Source: Alcanivoracaceae bacterium
GTDB lineage: Bacteria; Pseudomonadota; Gammaproteobacteria; Xanthomonadales; Marinicellaceae
Direction: 5' to 3'
DNA: 64,000 nucleotides
NCBI GenBank assembly: GCA_016744455.1
Contig: JADGEI010000007.1
Span: forward strand, 62,001-126,000
Shown here piece after piece: positions 1 to 11,041 of this stretch. The stretch's first letter is position 1; each line of letters starts with the position of its first letter. The translations under genes were made by a program, and so were the position numbers. The notes under the pieces are model-generated. The model did not search any database, was not told the DNA's origin, and was given only the letters and a program-made list of their open reading frames with translations.

Positions 1-628
1 GTTATTTGCGGTTGATCAAATTATAAAGAAAGTGGTTCGATTTATTACGGGCATGTTTGAAGGTATTATGAGATTTTTACCTATAATTCCACAACCTATT
101 GTTAAATTTATCAGTGCTGTGGTTAAAAATTCTATGACCTATGTAGATGAAATAATACTTGCCTATAATATTAAAAATGAGATTGACAATCCTTGGGAGG
201 GCTCTAAAACAGCCATAGTCTTATATGCTCAAAATTACAAAAAATTCCTTAAAAATGCAGTAGTTGTCACGCTAATCAGTTGGGTGTTAACATTGTTAGT
301 TTTAGCTTTGACATTTGGTCCAATTGCTTTGGCAATCAAGTCTTTTGGCTATACAGGTGGGGCAATGCCGTTTATGATTGCAATTGTGGCATCAGTCAGT
401 ATTAAGGCGGCCTTAATAGATCCTTTTGCAATGACAGCATTAATGCAAGTGTTTTTTAAAGTGACAGAAGGTCAAGAACCTAATCCAGAGTGGGAAGCTA
501 AATTGGATAAAGGGTCTAAAAAATTCCGTGAAATGAAAGATAAAGCACTGGCTTGGACTAAATCTAAATTTGCAGGTAAGGCCAAAACAACAGATACAAT
601 GGATGGTGGATTACCTCCACAAGCTTGA
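1..628 (+). CDS. Hypothetical multi-pass membrane protein, 5' end probably outside the window
   Basis: Frame stays open upstream of the listed GTG at 32 to the window edge (LFAVDQIIKKVVRF...). Two hydrophobic segments and a charged C-terminus. Confidence 0.6.
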   Translation, partial: LFAVDQIIKKVVRFITGMFEGIMRFLPIIPQPIVKFISAVVKNSMTYVDEIILAYNIKNEIDNPWEGSKTAIVLYAQNYKKFLKNAVVVTLISWVLTLLVLALTFGPIALAIKSFGYTGGAMPFMIAIVASVSIKAALIDPFAMTALMQVFFKVTEGQEPNPEWEAKLDKGSKKFREMKDKALAWTKSKFAGKAKTTDTMDGGLPPQA

Positions 629-648
629 TTTGTTTAATTATTTAAGAT

Positions 649-684
649 AACGCTTTGGCAGCCTATCTTCCAAAGCGTTTTTTA
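649..684. terminator. Intrinsic terminator-like hairpin (AACGCTTTGG ... CCAAAGCG + T-run)
   Basis: Perfect CGCTTTGG/CCAAAGCG stem followed by TTTTTT between convergent genes. Confidence 0.7.
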
Positions 685-1263
685 CCTTTTTGTTCTAATG
701 CCTTCAATTGAGATTGTGAGTTCTAGTGTTTTTGAAGTTTTCCCCAAAAACTTTGTTATTCCGTAATCTGCAAGTTTAATTATCAAACTACCTTCAAATC
801 CTACGCGGTGTCCTCCCCATGGATCATTGCCTTCTCCAACTTTTACAATAGATATATCAATAACCTTTTTAACACCGTGTAATGTCAATAGACCGGTAAC
901 TATGCCATTACTGCTTTTATCTAATTTGAATTTAGTACTAACAAATGTGGCATTCGGATAACTATTAACATCCAGGATCTTCTTATCACGTAAATGTTTA
1001 TCACGTTCAGCATGGTTTGTGTTGATACTTCTAGTATCGACTGTCATTGTTATTGCTGATTCATTTGGGTTTTTCTTATTGTACCTGAATTTTCCTTCAA
1101 GTTTATCAAATCGGCCATGTATCCAAGAGGTGCCGAGGTGTGATATTTTAAATAATACAGCTGCATGCATACCTTTAGTATCTATTTTGTATTCAGCAGA
1201 TGATACTTGTCCACCAAATATCAGTGTTAGTAATGCAATGATTGTTTTTATGAAATTTTCCAT
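682..1263 (-). CDS. YceI-family periplasmic protein
   Basis: Signal peptide, then YceI-like pattern (YKIDTKGMHAAVLFKISHLG..W..GRFDKLEG.., TGLLTLHGVKK, GFEGSLIIKLADYGI). Confidence 0.85.
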   Translation of the reverse strand: MENFIKTIIALLTLIFGGQVSSAEYKIDTKGMHAAVLFKISHLGTSWIHGRFDKLEGKFRYNKKNPNESAITMTVDTRSINTNHAERDKHLRDKKILDVNSYPNATFVSTKFKLDKSSNGIVTGLLTLHGVKKVIDISIVKVGEGNDPWGGHRVGFEGSLIIKLADYGITKFLGKTSKTLELTISIEGIRTKR

Positions 1264-1428
1264 GCTTTTAGCTCAAATCACCCTATTATAGCTGTAAAGT
1301 AATCGCTATCAGGTATATTTCTATTCAATGATTTGGGTCTAATATTGCTTTTGCGAAAGATACATAAATTTAATGAAAAAGCACTTGATGAAAACCCTGA
1401 TTAACTTATTAGTTGTTTTCGTTAACGG

Positions 1429-2199
1429 TTATTTTTCAATCCATTTTTTCCCGTTAACGTAAACATGACCACTTCCCCCATCAATGAGTTTGAAATTGCC
1501 GGCCAACTGTTCTACGTTAATTGAACCTGAACCATCATCAATTGTCACGTTTCCTGAGACATTAGTGATATTGATTTTCCCTGAACCATCGTCAATAATG
1601 ACACTCCCTGTTATATTGCTTAATGTTTGTGTTCCCGATCCATCATCTATAGCAACATCTCCATCTATTGTGTCGATAGTTAAATTGCCAGAACCATCAT
1701 CAATGGCAAGATTGCCACCAATGTTGTTAATTAGTGTAGAGCCAGAACCATCATCAACTTCGAGGTTACCATTAATGTCGACAATTTTCATACTGCCTGA
1801 ACTATCATCTATTTCAACATTCATGTTTATTGGTACAATTATATCCACATCAACAGCAATGTTTGAATTATTCATCATAAACAATTTTTTTTTAGTTATG
1901 GCTTTAAATACAATTGTTGATTTTGTTTCATCTAAGGAAAAAATCATTTTATTTTCGAATGCCTCTTGTAAGTCATCAATTGTATTGTATTCTTTTGAGT
2001 GGACTTTTGCATGAATAGTAATTTCATGAACATCTTCACCTTTGACGAATAATGTGCCAGCACCGACATCAATAAAGACATTTTTTGTGTTGCCAGCATT
2101 AATAGCTAAGTTACGATCAAATGAATGGGGTTGTTTTGCAGAGGTGGTTAGGCTGAAAAAACTGAGTATTAAAAATATCGAAAGAAGTATATGTTTCAT
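1429..2199 (-). CDS. Secreted repeat protein with about six 18-aa IDDGSG repeats (DUF4097-like beta-solenoid)
   Basis: Signal peptide; repeats such as VEVDDGSGSTLINNIGGNLA / IDDGSGNLTIDTIDGDVA / IDDGSGTQTLSNITGSVI / IDDGSGKINITNVSGNVT. Confidence 0.75.
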   Translation of the reverse strand: MKHILLSIFLILSFFSLTTSAKQPHSFDRNLAINAGNTKNVFIDVGAGTLFVKGEDVHEITIHAKVHSKEYNTIDDLQEAFENKMIFSLDETKSTIVFKAITKKKLFMMNNSNIAVDVDIIVPINMNVEIDDSSGSMKIVDINGNLEVDDGSGSTLINNIGGNLAIDDGSGNLTIDTIDGDVAIDDGSGTQTLSNITGSVIIDDGSGKINITNVSGNVTIDDGSGSINVEQLAGNFKLIDGGSGHVYVNGKKWIEK

Positions 2200-2254
2200 T
2201 ATTGAATTCCTGTTTAAGTTATTACTATAACAATTAAGAATGCAAAAGGTTACA

Positions 2255-2575
2255 TTATTGAGATAGGTTTTTAAAAGAAAAGGCTTTGAAAATTCGATTT
2301 TTAGTCATGATACCCGCTACAACCACCTCGTCACCATCATTGGCATCAATTGCTTGAGTGGAAGTAAACTCGACCATGACCTTGTTAATAATGAAGGATG
2401 ATTTATATACAATGGTGACTTTATCATTGTTGTTGTTTAACTCATTAGTTAAGTTTATTATTTTCCCTTTGATGGTTCTCAATGATTGCCTCCCTTGTAA
2501 ATAGCACTGTAAGTTTGTACTATCCATAGATTCCTCAAAATATAATAGATTATAGTTATTTTTTCTACGTTCCAT
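2255..2575 (-). CDS. Hypothetical protein
   Basis: Open ORF of 106 aa in a gap between annotated genes; no recognised family. Confidence 0.4.
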   Translation of the reverse strand: MERRKNNYNLLYFEESMDSTNLQCYLQGRQSLRTIKGKIINLTNELNNNNDKVTIVYKSSFIINKVMVEFTSTQAIDANDGDEVVVAGIMTKNRIFKAFSFKNLSQ

Positions 2576-2656
2576 GAGCTATGCAAAGCCCTGATGTATA
2601 GTAAGTGTCAATTATAGATAAATTCTCCCTTTAGAAAATGAATCTTTGCTCGAATC

Positions 2657-3946
2657 TTAACTATCATTGAGTCGTTTTTGTAGAATTTCTATTCCCAAGT
2701 TAGCTGTTGCTCCAAGTGATATACGTGCAGCAATGGATTGTTCGGCTGTAATTTCAGAACTTTCATTTTTTGCCTGTCCATAGGCATCACGGAAACTAGC
2801 TCCATGTTTAACGTGTTTAAGTGCTTGGTCTGTTGCCATCATTTCAGGGTTTATTGCATCTCGCATAGCTTGTGTATTAAAATTTAATGCCATTATTAAC
2901 CCTGGCATTAATTTTAAAACGTGTTTCGTTAGTACAACACTTTTGATAAGGGGTTCTTTTGTGTTTTGTAAATCTCTTTGATAGCCAGATGGCAATGAAA
3001 TTAAACCTTGTATTTGTGCCATACACCCCTCAATTGTTGCCAGGCTTGCACGCATGAGTTCAACAACATCTGGGTTGGATTTATTTGGCATAATTGATGA
3101 GCCAGTGGTATGTGACTTGTTTAAAGTGATAAAGTTAAATTCAGAGGTTATAAACAAACTTAGGTCCCAAGAAAAACGTCGAATATTAAGCATGACTTGA
3201 TATAAAGCCTGTAAAACGACTAAGTCATATTTCCCTCGTGAATTTTGTGCATAAACTGGGTTGATTTGTACACGGTCAAAGCCCATTGCTTTAGCAGTTT
3301 GTTCTCTAGGTAAATCTAATGGTACGCCAAAACCAGCTGCAGTACCTAATGGAGAGCAATTAATATAATCTAAGGTGGAATTTAATAAATAGCTATCATC
3401 AATCATAGCTTCGGCAAAACCTAATAGCCATGCTGCAACTGTATGTGGCATAGCCCGTTGTAAATGTGTATAACCAGGCATAATAGCCTCCTTGTGTTGC
3501 TTGGCTAAATCAATAGTGCATTGTGCACATGCTTTGACGAGTTCATTTATGGTGTTTAAATTATGCTTGCTGAACAAACGTGTGCTTGTTAAAACTTGAT
3601 CATTTCGGCTGCGCCCTGTGTGTGCCTTTTTTCCCAATTCACCCAGTTTCTCAGTGAGATAAAACTCTATTGCTGAATGCCCATCTTCGTAAAAATTGTC
3701 TAGGATAAACTCGTTATTTTGATAACTCAGATTAAGCTGTGACAGGCACATGTGGAGTTTTGTATATTCTTCACCAGATAATACCCCACAAGTTTTTAAA
3801 CCTCCAATATGTGCCTGGCTTCCAATAATATCAAATTTAAATAAGTGTTTATCCAGTTTAATGTCTTCTCCTGCCATGAAGTCCATTAGTTCTTCGTCAA
3901 TGCTCTGGTTGTCGTCTCCACTCCATAAATAATTTTTGTTTTTCAT
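2657..3946 (-). CDS. argH: Argininosuccinate lyase
   Basis: Fumarase/ASL signature GSSIMPNKSNP; HTGRSRNDQVLTSTRL; PGYTHLQRAMP. Confidence 0.95.
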   Translation of the reverse strand: MKNKNYLWSGDDNQSIDEELMDFMAGEDIKLDKHLFKFDIIGSQAHIGGLKTCGVLSGEEYTKLHMCLSQLNLSYQNNEFILDNFYEDGHSAIEFYLTEKLGELGKKAHTGRSRNDQVLTSTRLFSKHNLNTINELVKACAQCTIDLAKQHKEAIMPGYTHLQRAMPHTVAAWLLGFAEAMIDDSYLLNSTLDYINCSPLGTAAGFGVPLDLPREQTAKAMGFDRVQINPVYAQNSRGKYDLVVLQALYQVMLNIRRFSWDLSLFITSEFNFITLNKSHTTGSSIMPNKSNPDVVELMRASLATIEGCMAQIQGLISLPSGYQRDLQNTKEPLIKSVVLTKHVLKLMPGLIMALNFNTQAMRDAINPEMMATDQALKHVKHGASFRDAYGQAKNESSEITAEQSIAARISLGATANLGIEILQKRLNDS

Positions 3947-4236
3947 TTGTATTTTATTCCTGTATTCATTTTTAAATTATATTTCGCTTTCAAAGCCAAA
4001 TTCATGTTTTGGATAGCTTGATTTGCAGCACCTTTTAACAGGTTATCAATACTAACACAAAAGACCAAATGATCGTCTTGCAAATGAAAACCATCTATTA
4101 ATATGGCCATTTTGACTATGGTTTGGTAGAGTTCTTGATGTGTTGGAATTATAGGATTGGGTAAGATTAAAAATAGAATAGTTAAATCTTCACCATATAG
4201 TTCATGATAATATGCAGGTGCTAATTTAGCTAATGG
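3943..4236 (-). pseudogene. argC: 3' remnant of argC (N-acetyl-gamma-glutamyl-phosphate reductase)
   Basis: Manual reverse translation: PLAKLAPAYYHELYGEDLTILFLILPNPIIPTHQELYQTIVKMAILIDGFHLQDDHLVFCVSIDNLLKGAANQAIQNMNLALKAKYNLKMNTGIKYK*. It ends in an ATGA overlap with argH. An in-frame TAG precedes it and no N-terminal ArgC domain is seen. Confidence 0.7.
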
Positions 4237-4502
4237 CTAATAATTAAAAATATCCATCCATGCTTGCATCTTTTTTAAAACACTATACTCCAAGTTTCTT
4301 TTGTGTTTCCAGTACAACAGCATGGTATAAGATTTATTACGACGTAAGCGCCTTACTACAGTAGGCGCATAAGGTGTTGATTGTTGTATTGATTTAATTG
4401 TGATTGATAATTTATATCCGTAGTGCATTTCGATAGTACTAAATACTAAAAAATTGCTATTGTCGAAACGAAATAGGTTTCGGGCAATATATTTCTATTA
4501 AA

Positions 4503-4516
4503 TTGACTTATATCAA
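4503..4516. promoter_or_regulatory. FNR/ANR-like box TTGACTTATATCAA upstream of porin
   Basis: One mismatch to TTGATnnnnATCAA; a TAAAAT (4538-4543) places it near -41. Confidence 0.5.
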
Positions 4517-4580
4517 GGTCGGTTTTAAGACAATTACTAAAATGCAATTATTAACTAAATTTCAGATTTTGGAGTAAAAA

Positions 4581-5777
4581 ATGAAAAACATTCTAAAGAC
4601 CTTAGTTGTCTACGGTCTATTACAAACTATTGGCGTATCAGCAGATGATAGTTTTTTAAATTCAATTAGCGAAGGCGAGACAAACTTAAATTTCAGATAC
4701 AGGTATGAATTTGTTGATCAAGATGGGTTTAATAAAAATGCAAGTGCATCTACTTTAAGAACTCGTTTAAATTATAAAACTAAAGCATACAAAGGTTTTA
4801 CCTTTTTTGTTGAAGCGGATAATGTTACAGAAATATTAGATGATAACTATAATGCAGGAGCTGGTAATTCTCCAGGTAATACAAGGTATCCTATCGTAGC
4901 TGATCCACAAGGAACTGAAATAAATCAAGCATGGTTTAATTTATCGTTGAACAAAGATAACAATGTAAAAATTGGCCGTCAAAGAATATTGCTAGATAAT
5001 CAACGATTTGTAGGTGGTGTGGGTTGGCGTCAAAATGAACAAACATATGATGCTATTTCTGGAGCTTTTGGTTTGTCAGGCTCAGAATTGTTTGTATCTT
5101 ATATTGGTAAAGTTCATAGAATTTTTGGCGATGATGTGGCAGCTGGTAATCATGATAATTCAACGGTATTAGTAAATTGGTCAAATAAGTTTGAAGATTT
5201 TGGAAAATTATCGGTTTACTATTATGATATAAATAATAAGGATGTTGCCGCTTTTTCAACCTCAACTTTAGGCGCAAAATTTGCTGGCCAAAAAAATAAA
5301 TTCACTTATGGTATGGAGATTGCTATACAAGATGATGCACATAATAACGAAGTTAGTTATTCTGCCAATTATTACCGTTTAGATGGTGGTTATAAATTAG
5401 AAAAATCGACAGTTTATGCAGGTTACGAATCTTTAGAAGGTAATGCGGATATTGCGGGCTCTATGTTTAGAACACCTTTAGCAACATTACATGCGTATAA
5501 TGGGTGGGCAGATAAGTTTTTAGGTACTCCTCAAGATGGTATTGATGATATCTTTATTGGTGCTAAAGGCGTGATCAATGGTTTTAAATGGAATGCATTA
5601 TTTCATGATTTTTCAGCACAAGATAGTGGTCGAGATTTAGGCACAGAGTTTGATTTTTCAATTGCTCGTAAGCTTAATAAACATGTTTCTTTATTATTAA
5701 AAGGTGCAATCTATAAAGCAGATGAACACGCTACGGATACAACAAAAGTATGGTTCATGGTTACTGGTAATTTTTAA
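4581..5777 (+). CDS. Outer-membrane beta-barrel porin (alginate_export-like family)
   Basis: Signal peptide; LNFRYRYEFVDQDG, INQAWFNLSL..., KIGRQRILLDNQRFVGGVGWRQNEQTYDA; C-terminal aromatic (GNF). Confidence 0.75.
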   Translation: MKNILKTLVVYGLLQTIGVSADDSFLNSISEGETNLNFRYRYEFVDQDGFNKNASASTLRTRLNYKTKAYKGFTFFVEADNVTEILDDNYNAGAGNSPGNTRYPIVADPQGTEINQAWFNLSLNKDNNVKIGRQRILLDNQRFVGGVGWRQNEQTYDAISGAFGLSGSELFVSYIGKVHRIFGDDVAAGNHDNSTVLVNWSNKFEDFGKLSVYYYDINNKDVAAFSTSTLGAKFAGQKNKFTYGMEIAIQDDAHNNEVSYSANYYRLDGGYKLEKSTVYAGYESLEGNADIAGSMFRTPLATLHAYNGWADKFLGTPQDGIDDIFIGAKGVINGFKWNALFHDFSAQDSGRDLGTEFDFSIARKLNKHVSLLLKGAIYKADEHATDTTKVWFMVTGNF

Positions 5778-5803
5778 GCTAAATTAAAGTACTATGAAAA
5801 TGT

Positions 5804-5834
5804 AAAGAGGTGTATTTAAACACCTCTTTTTTTA
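5804..5834 (+). terminator. Intrinsic terminator downstream of porin
   Basis: AAAGAGGTGT-ATTTAA-ACACCTCTTT followed by T-run. Confidence 0.85.
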
Positions 5835-5931
5835 TGAATCTGTTCGTTCTTAACTGATAAATCTGTTTAATCAGCGATAAAACATGTATATCAAGTCTTT
5901 CCACTAGCTGTTAATTCTTTGTCAGTGCTAA

Positions 5932-7267
<1,336 letters not shown>

Positions 7268-7280
7268 CTTGATTTGAAAG

Positions 7281-8411
7281 ATGCCTATTTATTCAGTCAT
7301 ACAACTTAGCCAAGAATTAATCCGCAAAAAATCAATTACACCAGATGATAAAGGGTGTCAAAAATTAATTTCCAATCTATTAGTTAAGGCTGGTTTCACA
7401 ATTGAGACGCATCGCTTTGGTGATGTAGACAATCTTTTTGCATGGCACGGAGATAAAGCTGGTAAGAGTTTAATGTTTCTTGGGCATACTGACGTTGTTC
7501 CTGTGGGTGATGAATCAAATTGGCAGCTACCTCCATTTTCTGGACATGTTGATGAGTCTTATCTACATGGTCGTGGATCAGCTGATATGAAAGCCGGCGT
7601 TGCAGCATTTACCTTGTCTGTCATCAAGTATGTAAGAGAAAACCCAAATCACAATGGCAAAATATCGTTAATGCTGACAAGTGATGAAGAGGGTGTAGCT
7701 GAAAATGGCGTAAAGAAAATGATGCCTCATATTGCTATTAACCATGAAATTGACTACTGTGTTGTTGGAGAGCCATCGAGTTCTGAGCAATTGGGTGATG
7801 TAGTACGTATTGGTAGGCGTGGATCGTTGCATGTGGCCATTACTGTTCATGGAAAACAGGGGCATGTGGCTTACCCACAAAATGCATCTAACCCTGTTTT
7901 TTTAGCCGCAGGTTTGATAAAAGACTTGGCATGTTATAAATGGGATAATGGAAATGAAGATTTTCCGCCCACAAGTTTTCAAATATCTTCGGTTAAAACA
8001 TCAAGCAATACATCCAATATTATTCCAGCTGATTTATCTATTCAAGCTAATTTCAGGTATTCTACGGAGTCTACAGAAGAGAGTTTGAATAAGCAGTTAA
8101 CACAACTTCTTAAGCAACATAATCTAGATTACTCTCTCAATTGGAATTTGTCTGGTTTACCATTTTATAGCCAAAATCATCAATTTAGGTCTGTTGTAGA
8201 GTCGAGTATTCGTGAGTATTGTCACATAAATCCAATTTTTAATACGGCTGGCGGTACATCAGATGGTCGTTTTGTTGCACCTTTTGGGGTTGATGTGATA
8301 GAGTTGGGTGTTATCAATAAAACTATTCACCAAATAGATGAAAAGGTTTTAATCGATGACGTGAAAAAGTTGGAAAAAGTTTATTTTAGACTTATTACGT
8401 CATTACTATAA
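7281..8411 (+). CDS. dapE: Succinyl-diaminopimelate desuccinylase
   Basis: GHTDVVPVGD, GRGSADMKAGVAAF, TSDEEG, GGTSDGRF, IDEKV. Confidence 0.93.
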   Translation: MPIYSVIQLSQELIRKKSITPDDKGCQKLISNLLVKAGFTIETHRFGDVDNLFAWHGDKAGKSLMFLGHTDVVPVGDESNWQLPPFSGHVDESYLHGRGSADMKAGVAAFTLSVIKYVRENPNHNGKISLMLTSDEEGVAENGVKKMMPHIAINHEIDYCVVGEPSSSEQLGDVVRIGRRGSLHVAITVHGKQGHVAYPQNASNPVFLAAGLIKDLACYKWDNGNEDFPPTSFQISSVKTSSNTSNIIPADLSIQANFRYSTESTEESLNKQLTQLLKQHNLDYSLNWNLSGLPFYSQNHQFRSVVESSIREYCHINPIFNTAGGTSDGRFVAPFGVDVIELGVINKTIHQIDEKVLIDDVKKLEKVYFRLITSLL

Positions 8412-8433
8412 TATTTATGAAAGAGAGGCCATA

Positions 8434-10275
8434 ATGAAAAAAATAATATTAATTGCTGTCAGTATTTTAAGCACGCAAGTTTCAGCACTAAGTCCATGGT
8501 TGGAAACGTTAGATAAAGAGAATAAACAGCAACAATTAGACTTAAGGTGGTCGGCTTTTGGAGGTCAAGCTGATGTCAAGTTTATGTACAACAAGTTAAA
8601 TGATATGCATGTAACTGTTTCTCCATTGCCGCAATACCCAAATATGCATTGGGATTTAAATCATTTGGTCTATCCAATAAGTGAAAACTCAAAACTGGAA
8701 CTTCAAATGCCCTATGGTAACATTGAAGAAGTGACAGGCGGCTCTTTAGCAATCGATTCTGATTTTACTTTCACAAATGGCAAGTACTCAATAAAGGTTA
8801 ATTCATTTAAGTTAATTCCAGCAGAAAAACCAAAAGAAAGCAGTGACATAGTCAACTTCAAGCTGATTGACCAAAACAACAATCATTTATTTACTGTTAA
8901 TAGTATTCATATTGAATACGATAGAGAACAAGGTTTGTTGCTTATGTCAAATATGGATTTATTTGCGACAAAAGAATTTGCAACTCTTCTGGGAAACTCA
9001 TTTTTAGAAGGGCAAGTTGTAGGACAATTACATACGTATAATAAATTATCTATACCAGAAAATGCAGAGGTGGAATTGAGAGGTGGTAGTTGCGCTAATC
9101 ATCCTGTTTGGCCTCCGGCTGGTAACGTTGATGTGGCATTAACTGCAATAGGCAGCGTACAATACCGCAGTGCACATAATTCGAATGGTTTAGATTCTGA
9201 CTATATTGTGATTGCACCATCGGCAAGTTTAAAAAATGTTGGAACAGCAGATGTTCCTTGGTATACAAAGTACTCGGGTATTTTTGATCCTTATAATAAT
9301 GATCAGCATCCTTTACTAAATTGGGCAATATACCGTGAGGTTGATGGTAGGTTTGAGCAAATGGCTGTCTCAGGTGTTAAGCATGCCTTTTTAACAATTA
9401 ATTTTAATTGTACTATTGATTGTGGGAATAGCCATATACTTTGGTTAGGTTGCGAAGATGTCTATGGTGTTGGAAATAATGATTCAAGTTCGGCAATTGG
9501 ACCAAGAGAAGAAATTGAGGCATATAGTGGTACTTGGGACAATTGTGGTACATTTTTTGACCCTATGCCGTGTCAAGGTAGTCAACAAAACTTCTCCAGT
9601 GGACCAGGCCAGTTTAGAGCCGTTGTAAATACAAATGATTTGGTTGATGCCAATAATTCAGGTGTATATATGCAAGCTTGGTACCTGATTCGCGATGATG
9701 TCAATATATTTAATTCTATGGGCTATCGTGAAATCACACCAACAGCTGGAGGTGGAGGGTGGAGCTTTAATCCAGGGCCATTTGCAAATGGTGCTGCATT
9801 AGATAACTATGTACCCAAAAATACCATATCAGCCATGCAGTCTTCTCAGACAATAGAGTCTAGAGAAGGTCAATTTGCTGTAGCTGTTAAAGTAATTGAT
9901 CTTGGTAATGGGCTTTTCCGATACAATTACGCTGTTGAGAATTATGAAGTGGACCCACAGTTTAGTCAATTCAGGATACCTATGCTTGATTCACCACTGG
10001 TAACAGACTTTGTATTTTCTGATCCTGATGACAATGTTACAAATGATTGGAGTTTTAACCTTATTAATAATGAACTACAGGTCACAGGTAGTGCGACCAA
10101 CGAACAAGACTGGGGGATGTTGTTTAGCTTTTCTTTTACCGCACCGTCACCACCAGTTGAAGGTGTTATGACTATTGATATCGCTAATCCAAACGCTACC
10201 AATACCGTCTCAAGTGTTGTACTTGTTCCAGATTTGAATGATTTTGATAGCTTGTTTAATAATAGTTTTGAGTAA
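8434..10275 (+). CDS. Secreted protein of unknown function with C-terminal SLFNNSFE tail
   Basis: Signal peptide (MKKIILIAVSILSTQVSA); C-terminus DFDSLFNNSFE. Confidence 0.7.
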   Translation: MKKIILIAVSILSTQVSALSPWLETLDKENKQQQLDLRWSAFGGQADVKFMYNKLNDMHVTVSPLPQYPNMHWDLNHLVYPISENSKLELQMPYGNIEEVTGGSLAIDSDFTFTNGKYSIKVNSFKLIPAEKPKESSDIVNFKLIDQNNNHLFTVNSIHIEYDREQGLLLMSNMDLFATKEFATLLGNSFLEGQVVGQLHTYNKLSIPENAEVELRGGSCANHPVWPPAGNVDVALTAIGSVQYRSAHNSNGLDSDYIVIAPSASLKNVGTADVPWYTKYSGIFDPYNNDQHPLLNWAIYREVDGRFEQMAVSGVKHAFLTINFNCTIDCGNSHILWLGCEDVYGVGNNDSSSAIGPREEIEAYSGTWDNCGTFFDPMPCQGSQQNFSSGPGQFRAVVNTNDLVDANNSGVYMQAWYLIRDDVNIFNSMGYREITPTAGGGGWSFNPGPFANGAALDNYVPKNTISAMQSSQTIESREGQFAVAVKVIDLGNGLFRYNYAVENYEVDPQFSQFRIPMLDSPLVTDFVFSDPDDNVTNDWSFNLINNELQVTGSATNEQDWGMLFSFSFTAPSPPVEGVMTIDIANPNATNTVSSVVLVPDLNDFDSLFNNSFE

Positions 10276-10315
10276 ATGAATAATACAGTCGTTTTATCAA
10301 TAGGTGTTTGTATTT

Positions 10316-11041
10316 TTATTTTTCAATCCACGCTTTCCTGAGCTTGTAAGTATCTAAATGTATTTGGTAATTTTTGAGGTTGAGTTTCCTCTGATTCATC
10401 TCAAAAATTACCCACTCTTGAAGTTTAATTGCTGCATTAAAATCAGCCACGGAAGCTAATACAGCGGCCTTTGTATCCCAAATGTAAAAAGGAATGCTTT
10501 TTTCATAAGGAAATGTTGACCAAAGTTCAGAAATTATTCTTAACGCTTTTTCAGGGTTTCTACAGTGTTTATCTTTTGAAGTTGCAAGGTTCCACGCATG
10601 GTTGTTAAAGGCAAGTTCGACCCCTTTTTTTTCGGCTTTTTCGTACCATTGATAAGCAGTTTGGCAATTTTTTTCAAACCCAGCTTTACCATGGTAATGG
10701 TAGGAGGCAATAAGCTCAAGCACACTAGCGACACCAAGATTGGCAGCCCTTTGCATCCAGATTAACGCTTCATCTTCTGTGGCTTCTACATTTAATTCAT
10801 AGGCTAAATCTTCCATGGCATGAGGATAGCCCATATCTGCAGCTTTCCTTAACCAAATCATAGCCTCATCGTAATCTGCATTAAAATCATCTGAGCCATC
10901 AAATAATGTAGATGCAATAAAATATGCTACTTCGGCGTTACCATTTTCAACTTGAGAAATTAACGCATCAGGGACAATAAAATCTTCCTTGGCATAACTG
11001 CACGCAGCACATAAAAGTAATATAAAGAGTTTAATATTCAT
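10316..11041 (-). CDS. Sel1/TPR repeat periplasmic protein
   Basis: Sel1 motifs (DYDEAMIWLRKAADMGYPHAMEDLA, EALIWMQRAANLGVASVLELIA, AYQWYEKAEKKGVELAFNN). Starts in a 4-bp overlap with the upstream ORF. Confidence 0.8.
   Translation of the reverse strand: MNIKLFILLLCAACSYAKEDFIVPDALISQVENGNAEVAYFIASTLFDGSDDFNADYDEAMIWLRKAADMGYPHAMEDLAYELNVEATEDEALIWMQRAANLGVASVLELIASYHYHGKAGFEKNCQTAYQWYEKAEKKGVELAFNNHAWNLATSKDKHCRNPEKALRIISELWSTFPYEKSIPFYIWDTKAAVLASVADFNAAIKLQEWVIFEMNQRKLNLKNYQIHLDTYKLRKAWIEK

Noticed and set aside
1490-1830. CRISPR-like regular spacing of repeats
   Set aside because: The ~54-nt repeats are in frame within a coding gene and encode IDDGSG units; no spacers or cas genes.
1484-2014. 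176-aa + strand ORF
   Set aside because: Antisense shadow of the IDDGSG repeat gene; its EPSS repeats are the complement of the same DNA repeats.
4344-4368. Hairpin GCGCCT-TACTACAGT-AGGCGC as a possible second REP copy
   Set aside because: Contains GTAG-like pieces but does not match the 55924-55964 unit; insufficient support.
4237-4428. 63-aa minus-strand ORF next to the argC remnant
   Set aside because: In the same frame as the argC remnant but separated by a TAG, and its sequence is not recognisable as ArgC or another family; could be decayed sequence.
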